Source of the DNA: Bdellovibrionaceae bacterium UBA1609
Lineage (GTDB): Bacteria; Bdellovibrionota; Bdellovibrionia; Bdellovibrionales; UBA1609
Length of the DNA: 64,000 nucleotides
Assembly: GCA_002321895.1 (NCBI GenBank)
Contig: DCMZ01000008.1
Span: forward strand, 248,001-312,000
Direction of reading: 5' to 3'
Shown: positions 60,303 through 64,000 of the stretch, in pieces
How the letters are laid out: each line of letters begins with the position of its first letter
Position numbering within the stretch: the stretch's first letter is position 1
The notes under the pieces: generated by a model
Seen by the model: the letters and a program-made list of their open reading frames with translations, nothing else
Told to the model about the DNA's origin: nothing
Database searches by the model: none
Program-made: the position numbers and the translations under genes

Positions 60303-60842
60303 ATGTTAAAAGCTATTCCTTTTTTCGTGTTGGTGTCTTTTTTAATTTCAACCGCAGAGGCAAAAATGGATTCTTCTAAGGTCAAATTGTCCATTGAGTT
60401 TAGTCAAGAGGGTGGACAACCTACCTTGTCCTACTCGATTCATAATGGATTGGATAAAGCCATTAAGGTCATCAACGATACGGGCTTGTACAATCATTCC
60501 GGTTTGGAAATCAAAAAGGATGGACAAGCGGTTTCGTTTTCTGACCTGACCCATGTGGCTTCGAATCCCATTCACGCCACCTATGTGAAGGAATCCAACT
60601 TGCTTGCGATTCCTCCAGGGGAGACGGTTAAAGTTAAGGACGCGATCTTTGCCAAAGACGATGATTCAAAGTTCAATTTAACTTGGGGTCCAATGGTTTA
60701 TATAGATTTATCAGGAGAGTATGAGTTACAGATCACAACTCGAGAAATCGAGCCCAAGTATTACTCGGACGGTCAGTGGCTGGAAGACTCTTCTATTTTT
60801 CCATCGAGTCTAAAATCCGACACCATTAAAATTCAGTTGTAG
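60303..60842 (+). CDS. Exported Ig-like beta protein
   Basis: A 179-aa protein with signal peptide (FVLVSFLISTAEAK) and a beta-sandwich-like body (VKLSIEFSQEGGQPTLSYSIHNGLDKAIKVI, NLLAIPPGETVKVKDAIF, SGEYELQITTREI). Ribosome site GAGGGGAATTGGG. Function unknown. Confidence 0.55.
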   Translation: MLKAIPFFVLVSFLISTAEAKMDSSKVKLSIEFSQEGGQPTLSYSIHNGLDKAIKVINDTGLYNHSGLEIKKDGQAVSFSDLTHVASNPIHATYVKESNLLAIPPGETVKVKDAIFAKDDDSKFNLTWGPMVYIDLSGEYELQITTREIEPKYYSDGQWLEDSSIFPSSLKSDTIKIQL

Positions 60843-60924
60843 GGTTTCTTAAAATATAGCTTAAAGCCGAAAAGAGGTCTCTTATATGTTGGCTAGATCA
60901 AGAGGCCTCAACTTGGCAGGAAAT

Positions 60925-61416
60925 CTAATCTTTTGGGACTATTGTGTAATATCGCAAAATATCGATAGGACGCCTCATTAAAGGAGAGTCTTCGAAATAT
61001 TGAAAAATATATTGAAGCTCCCTATTGTTATTGCGAGTGATCTCTAAGCGTTTAAAGATTTGCATTGGTCCGCTGTCAGCAAATTGATAGACGGTTTGAT
61101 TATGTGTCCAAACTACAGAGCCATCTTCGTAGTCTTGAATTTGACCTTTATAGGTGTTTCGGCCTTCGCTGAAGTCGTACTCAGAGATCGCGTGCCCTAG
61201 TGAAGATCCTGGATGTTTGATTTCAAAAAGCCTTAGTGTGTCCTCATCGTATTCAATTGAGATCTCGCTCAAACCACAGTTGAGGTCATCAATCACGCCA
61301 TTTCTTTGACATGTCTGAGAGGTGACTTCATATTTGCCTAAGTAAGTTTCAAAGTTAGATCCAGCAATAGCCGGAATAATAGAAAAATTGATTAATAGTG
61401 TTAAGAATATCTTCAT
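60925..61416 (-). CDS. Small exported protein, divergent from regulator
   Basis: A ~163-aa protein starting MKIFLTLLINFSIIPAIAGSN (signal peptide). Mature part beta-rich with cysteines (TSQTCQRNGVIDDLNCGLS). The frame extends upstream to 61518 but the ATG at 61416 follows TTGGAGG. It is transcribed away from the TIGR02147 regulator gene with an 86-bp shared promoter region; it is a likely target of that regulator. Confidence 0.6.
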   Translation of the reverse strand: MKIFLTLLINFSIIPAIAGSNFETYLGKYEVTSQTCQRNGVIDDLNCGLSEISIEYDEDTLRLFEIKHPGSSLGHAISEYDFSEGRNTYKGQIQDYEDGSVVWTHNQTVYQFADSGPMQIFKRLEITRNNNRELQYIFQYFEDSPLMRRPIDILRYYTIVPKD

Positions 61417-61502
61417 TGTATACCTCCAATTTGAACTGAGGTTACATTGGATTTTTTCAAAGTAAACGTGCTCCAGGAACTTTGGAGCGGAAAAGGATAG
61501 GT

Positions 61503-62279
61503 ATGAAGCTCGATCCACAGCAGTTTATGATTCGAGAATTAAAGGCGGAGTTTGAGCAAAAGTGTCTTGTAAACGATCGCTTTTCCTTGCGGGCATTTGC
61601 GGTGAAACTTTCAGTGAGTAGCTCGACAATTTCCGAAATGTTGAATGGCAAACGAAAGATCACTTTTGAGAAAGCTCACCAGTTTGGAAAGTCTTTAGGT
61701 TGGAGTTCTGAGAAGATGGAAATGCTAGAGAAAGTGTTCTCTAAAAAAACTGGACTTAAAGAATTAGATAAATTTGAAAGAAATGACCTCCAAGAAAATA
61801 TCTTAAAAGAGTCAGAATTCAAATTTATGTATGACTGGAGGTATTTTGCGATTCTTGCTTGCCTAAGATTGAAAGGAATTCATTCCACGAACGAGGATAT
61901 TGCGAATAAACTGAATATCGAAACTGGAGTTGTTAAAAATTTAGTAGAAGAATTAGAAGAGTCTGGGTTTGTTAAAGTTTCTGTCACCGGAGAAATTGTA
62001 GATTTAAAAAAGACTTTTAGAACACCTGATGAGTATCCTGAAAAGCTTCATCAAAATAGGATTAGAAGTGGATCCCAGGCTTTATTTGAATGCTTAGTGA
62101 ATGGGGACTCGGATTTTTTTGGCGCTTATTCCACTTTGTCCGTTGATGTTGATAGATTAGATGAAGCAAAGTTGATGGCTGAAGATTTTGTGAAGAAATT
62201 AAGTATATTCCTCTCCTCGAGTGATAAGAAAACGAAAGTGATGGAATTAAACGTGAATCTATTTTCTAGATCCAATTAG
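61503..62279 (+). CDS. TIGR02147-family regulatory protein
   Basis: A 258-aa protein matching the TIGR02147 family found in Fibrobacter and Bdellovibrio-type genomes. The N-terminus has a helix-turn-helix (SLRAFAVKLSVSSSTISEMLNGKRKITFEKAHQFGKSLG), and a second winged-helix-like segment follows (STNEDIANKLNIETGVVKNLVEELEESGFVKVS). ATG at 61503 follows AAAAGGATAG; the frame extends to 61482. It probably controls its divergent neighbour; ligand unknown. Confidence 0.8.
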   Translation: MKLDPQQFMIRELKAEFEQKCLVNDRFSLRAFAVKLSVSSSTISEMLNGKRKITFEKAHQFGKSLGWSSEKMEMLEKVFSKKTGLKELDKFERNDLQENILKESEFKFMYDWRYFAILACLRLKGIHSTNEDIANKLNIETGVVKNLVEELEESGFVKVSVTGEIVDLKKTFRTPDEYPEKLHQNRIRSGSQALFECLVNGDSDFFGAYSTLSVDVDRLDEAKLMAEDFVKKLSIFLSSSDKKTKVMELNVNLFSRSN

Positions 62280-62292
62280 GGGAATTGTGCCT

Positions 62293-63882
62293 CTACTGAA
62301 GGGCTTTTTGCATTCGTTCAGAAAAGGGTTGAGCTTCTTCGAAGCCAGTGAGTGTGAGTTCGGGACGGTGATTACCGTCCTTACCATAAAACACTAAATG
62401 GGGAAGACCCAAGATATCGTACTTCTCTTGCAGGGCCATAAACCCTTCTGTGGAAGCGTCGGTGGCATCAAACTTTAAAAATACAAATTGATCTTTCATG
62501 GCTTGTACTTCCGGTTGAGGGAAAGTCTTTTTCTCAAGCTCAATACATGCGGCACACCAGTCCGCCCAAAAATCTATAATCACGGCTTTACCGTCTTTGG
62601 CGGCAGCGAGGAGTTTTTCTTCGGAGTAGGTTTCAAAGAGAGCGGATTCCTTTTGCTCGGTGGGGGCAATGTATCGGGTATAAAGGGGCTCCAGGTAAAA
62701 CAATCCCAAACCAATCATAATAACGCCAAACCCTTGCTTCACTCGAACCATCCACATACCCGATTTGGGTAAATGATGGATAAGAGAGGAGAAGGTCCCA
62801 AGAACTAAAAAGATCAGCCCAAGCCCATAGGCAAAAGTAAGTAAAAGTGCAAAACCTAAAACCATATCTTGGGTTTGAGCCACAAAGGCTAAAATAGCGA
62901 CTAAGACCGGTCCCACACAAGGTGAGGCAATGATGCCTGCAAATAGACCGGCGCCAAAGGCACCTTTATAGCCTTGGCCTGTACCCACATTACGCATACG
63001 ATCTCTAATAAATCGAGGCACCTCCATATCAAACGCACCGAACATACTAGCTGCCATAATAAAAAAGATAGTAGCAATGGCAATGGTGACGAGTGGGTGC
63101 CCGAGATAAGAACCAAACACCGCTCCGGAGCTGGCCACAAACAATCCAAGTAAAGAGTAAATGAGGGCGATACCGGTGACGTAAACAAAGCTTAACATGA
63201 AGCCCTGCAGTCGAGTTTTCCCCTCAGTGCCGTGGCCAATCACAGCCAAAGTCATAGGGATCACTGGGAACACACACGGAGTGAAGCTAGTTAATACACC
63301 ACTAAAAAAGATGGCAATAAAAATCCCAAACAGACCGAGCGTCTTCACTTGCTCAAACAGCCAATTCCCTTCTAGGTTAAGTTCACTCAAGCTGTCTGGA
63401 GCTTCGGCAGTAGTTTCGCCGTAGGCAGAAACGATTTCAATGGAAACGGGTATGTCTAATTTTTTAGGGAGTAGACAGTACTCATCGGTGCAGGCCTGAA
63501 AGGTGAGAATAATTGGTAGGGTCTGCTTACCGGTGGAGTAATCGGCGGCCACCTCAATGGGGGCTCTGAGAGCACCATGACCTTCAATACCCTTTTTTAC
63601 TTTTTTAGTATGTACATCGTTAAACTGGATTTCGTTTTCGACGGAAAATTCACCAATTCTTATTTGATCGGGATTCTTAGAGCTGATCAAAAACTGATCT
63701 GAATAAGCTCGGTGAGGAGGGTCCAAGGTGAGATCTAGAATAAGAGTGGTATTGGCCCCTGCAGGAAGGGGAGTGTTGACGACATAACCCTTTGCGCGCA
63801 AGGGGTTGGGATTGATGGGTCCCGACCAAGCCGCGAAGCTAAAAAACAGACTAAAAAGGATTAAAATCGCCGATTGAATCAT
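62293..63882 (-). CDS. dsbD: Thiol:disulfide interchange protein DsbD
   Basis: A 529-aa full-length DsbD moving reducing power from cytoplasmic thioredoxin to the periplasm. In order: signal peptide, N-terminal domain with FQACTDEYCLLP, an eight-helix membrane domain with the pair TPCVFPVIPM and SPCVGPVLVAI, and a C-terminal thioredoxin domain with FWADWCAACIELEKK. Somewhat short N-terminal alpha domain but all six cysteines are present. The ATG at 63882 lacks a strong ribosome site. The 118 bp to the window end hold nothing convincing. Confidence 0.93.
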   Translation of the reverse strand: MIQSAILILFSLFFSFAAWSGPINPNPLRAKGYVVNTPLPAGANTTLILDLTLDPPHRAYSDQFLISSKNPDQIRIGEFSVENEIQFNDVHTKKVKKGIEGHGALRAPIEVAADYSTGKQTLPIILTFQACTDEYCLLPKKLDIPVSIEIVSAYGETTAEAPDSLSELNLEGNWLFEQVKTLGLFGIFIAIFFSGVLTSFTPCVFPVIPMTLAVIGHGTEGKTRLQGFMLSFVYVTGIALIYSLLGLFVASSGAVFGSYLGHPLVTIAIATIFFIMAASMFGAFDMEVPRFIRDRMRNVGTGQGYKGAFGAGLFAGIIASPCVGPVLVAILAFVAQTQDMVLGFALLLTFAYGLGLIFLVLGTFSSLIHHLPKSGMWMVRVKQGFGVIMIGLGLFYLEPLYTRYIAPTEQKESALFETYSEEKLLAAAKDGKAVIIDFWADWCAACIELEKKTFPQPEVQAMKDQFVFLKFDATDASTEGFMALQEKYDILGLPHLVFYGKDGNHRPELTLTGFEEAQPFSERMQKALQ

Positions 63883-64000
63883 TACTTTTATAATACCTCA
63901 GTCTAGTTCAAAAGTTACATATAAAAGTGTCTTAACGGATGCATCTTCTCTTCAGTTAAATGCAGGACTTAAGGCCCTCGTCATAAGGTCTTAAAAGCCG

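Overview
The window looks like a chromosomal segment of a Bdellovibrio-like predatory bacterium (phylum Bdellovibrionota, formerly Deltaproteobacteria). The reasons are five short flagellin paralogues in one region, a TIGR02147-type regulator, many small exported proteins and lipoproteins, a HAP2/FliS/FliW flagellar context and Gram-negative envelope genes (Pal/CpoB, heptose-1-P adenylyltransferase, YciB, DsbD). This is inference from gene content; no 16S or tRNA gene is present. No rRNA, tRNA, CRISPR array, transposase or phage gene was seen.

Layout. 1-11 kb: fliW, an exported protein behind a long structured leader, prmA-rsmE, an RDD membrane protein, hldE-like adenylyltransferase, small exported proteins and lipoproteins, a PlsC-like acyltransferase, yciB, and a twitch-type radical SAM gene coupled to an exported protein. 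11-31 kb: a flagellin island with two flagellins on the minus strand and three on the plus strand. Each is preceded by a sigma-28-like promoter (8-mer, 11-nt gap, 8-mer), mostly with 160-280 nt structured leaders. Between flagellins three and four sits a minus-strand surface-carbohydrate cluster (PMT-like GT-C, NDP-sugar dehydrogenase, GT2, heparinase-like protein, AsnB-type amidotransferase). A second GT-C-like membrane protein lies between flagellins four and five.

31-42.6 kb: a flaG-like gene, fliD, fliS and a FliT/FlgN-like chaperone gene, then a tightly overlapping block: TPR protein, a small protein resembling the N-terminal domain of Maf motility-accessory factors, two GT9 glycosyltransferases separated by a 61-aa ORF, and a 203-aa protein. 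A histidine kinase with a degenerate receiver domain, a single-domain response regulator and a PilZ-like protein follow. I read this block as a probable flagellin or filament glycosylation module with attached signalling; this is the best candidate for an undescribed system here.

42.6-51 kb is mostly housekeeping: rsmD, coaD, an aspartate aminotransferase-like gene, two flagella-associated small genes (DUF2802, FliK-like domain), pal and companions, tsaD, rsmA, smpB. 51-64 kb is accessory: lipoproteins, an HELAH metallopeptidase-like protein, a run of AT-rich small membrane proteins with two copies of a 41-bp palindromic repeat, a HAMP protein, a hendecad-repeat lipoprotein, an EEP-family hydrolase, rluB-type pseudouridine synthase, a TIGR02147 regulator diverging from a small exported protein, and dsbD.

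Recurrent oddities: conserved paired blocks in flagellin leaders (one copy antisense to a flagellin leader), likely non-AUG (AUU, AUA) starts on two membrane-anchored proteins, and palindromic repeats that sit on stop codons or act as terminators.
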